The notes under the pieces: generated by a model
What the model saw: only the letters and a program-made list of their open reading frames with translations
What the model was told of the DNA's origin: nothing
Databases searched by the model: none
DNA from: Erysipelotrichaceae bacterium
Lineage (GTDB): Bacteria; Bacillota_I; Bacilli_A; Erysipelotrichales; Erysipelotrichaceae
Direction: 5' to 3'
Length of the DNA stretch: 6,325 bases
NCBI GenBank assembly: GCA_024684175.1
Contig: JAIKXJ010000046.1
Coordinates: 1-6,325, forward strand
Program-made: the position numbers and the translations under genes
Shown: one piece after another, positions 6,110-6,325 of the stretch
Position numbering within the stretch: the stretch's first letter is position 1
How the letters are laid out: the number at the start of each line of letters is the position of its first letter

Positions 6110-6194
6110 GATTGTCTTCCCTTTAATGATAACAGGACTTTCCGCTTTCAACGGATCGATTCTCCATTGCGTCCGATCACAAACAAATAACCAT

Positions 6195-6218
6195 CCACCA
6201 GCCTAGCTGGTGGTTTTT
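6195..6218 (+). repeat. Perfect hairpin with T-run (IS200/IS605-end-like or terminator)
   Basis: CCACCAGC and GCTGGTGG form a perfect 8-bp stem with a 3-nt loop (6195-6213), followed on the plus strand by five T. By shape it is an intrinsic terminator for the plus strand, yet no plus-strand gene ends here. CCACCAGC-type hairpins with a T-run are common near the ends of IS200/IS605 elements, where they serve as transposase recognition hairpins and block incoming transcription. No transposase is visible, so the element assignment is inference. Confidence 0.5.
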
Positions 6219-6225
6219 CATATAC

Positions 6226-6266
6226 GGGCATAGCCCTCACCTGCAGAGCTGCGCTTTCAGCGCTGC
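6226..6266. repeat. Two further small hairpins next to the first
   Basis: GGGC-ATA-GCCC (6226-6236) is a perfect 4-bp stem. An 8-bp stem with one mismatch, GCTGCGCT/AGCGCTGC around a 3-nt loop, follows at 6248-6266. With the hairpin at 6195-6213 they give three stem-loops in about 70 bp. The stretch shows no supportable gene on either strand. It could be the end of a mobile element or a structured noncoding remnant. Confidence 0.4.
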
Positions 6267-6325
6267 TGTGGTCTGCGACGAGCACTATCTGTTTCTCTTC
6301 CCGGTGAACGGATCGAAAAGTTCAA

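Noticed and set aside
6126..6151. Possible promoter for the M42 operon: TTGAAA (6151-6146) and TATCAT (6131-6126)
   Set aside because: Both hexamers are close to consensus, but the spacer is only 14 bp, too short for normal sigma-A use. The real promoter may lie elsewhere.
5550..6206. Long plus-strand open reading frame (218 codons) opposite the M42 gene
   Set aside because: It is antisense to a gene with an intact two-metal active site. Its product is a repetitive Asp/Val/Ile-rich string with no family signature, as expected of a mirror frame of GATC-rich coding sequence.
6285..6325. Possible C-terminal end of a minus-strand gene entering from the right, reading ELFDPFTGKRNR then a stop
   Set aside because: Twelve codons without a family signature are too few to support a gene. 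The other frames are equally uninformative.

Overview
The window comes from a low-to-mid GC Bacillota (Firmicutes) genome. The genes have strong AGGAGG-type ribosome binding sites and near-consensus sigma-A promoters, one lipoprotein has a Gram-positive-style lipobox, and the gene content (M29 and M42 aminopeptidases, DUF4405 cytochrome, TetR regulator) suits an anaerobic gut or oral firmicute. An Erysipelotrichia-like host is my guess; nothing here proves it. Every supported gene lies on the minus strand, so transcription runs from right to left.

Right edge (about 6110-6325): no supportable gene. It holds a tight series of three hairpins. The first (6195-6218) is a perfect 8-bp stem followed by five T on the plus strand. 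The arrangement resembles the subterminal ends of IS200/IS605-type elements, but no transposase is visible.

Operon A (6095 down to 2408): an M42 aminopeptidase, an M29 aminopeptidase, an EamA/DMT transporter and a nicotinamidase-like cysteine hydrolase. Gaps are 4 nt or less, or the genes overlap (1 nt and 8 nt). The run ends at a clear intrinsic terminator at 2354-2381. It looks like a housekeeping unit for peptide breakdown plus small-molecule salvage and export.

Operon B (2260 down to 328): a TetR-family regulator, a flavodoxin-fold lipoprotein predicted to sit outside the membrane, and a six-helix DUF4405 (flavinylation-associated cytochrome family) membrane protein. The promoter has perfect -35 and -10 hexamers, and two perfect palindromes with core TGACAYCRTGTCA overlap the -35 and the start-site region, which strongly suggests autorepression. 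This is the most interesting part of the window: a small inducible system that could move electrons across the membrane to an extracytosolic FMN protein.

Left edge (276 down to 1): a strong promoter (TTGACA, 17 bp, TATATT) drives pyrC, dihydroorotase, which is cut off by the window edge after 63 codons. It is probably the first gene of a pyrimidine biosynthesis unit. No good terminator separates operon B from pyrC.
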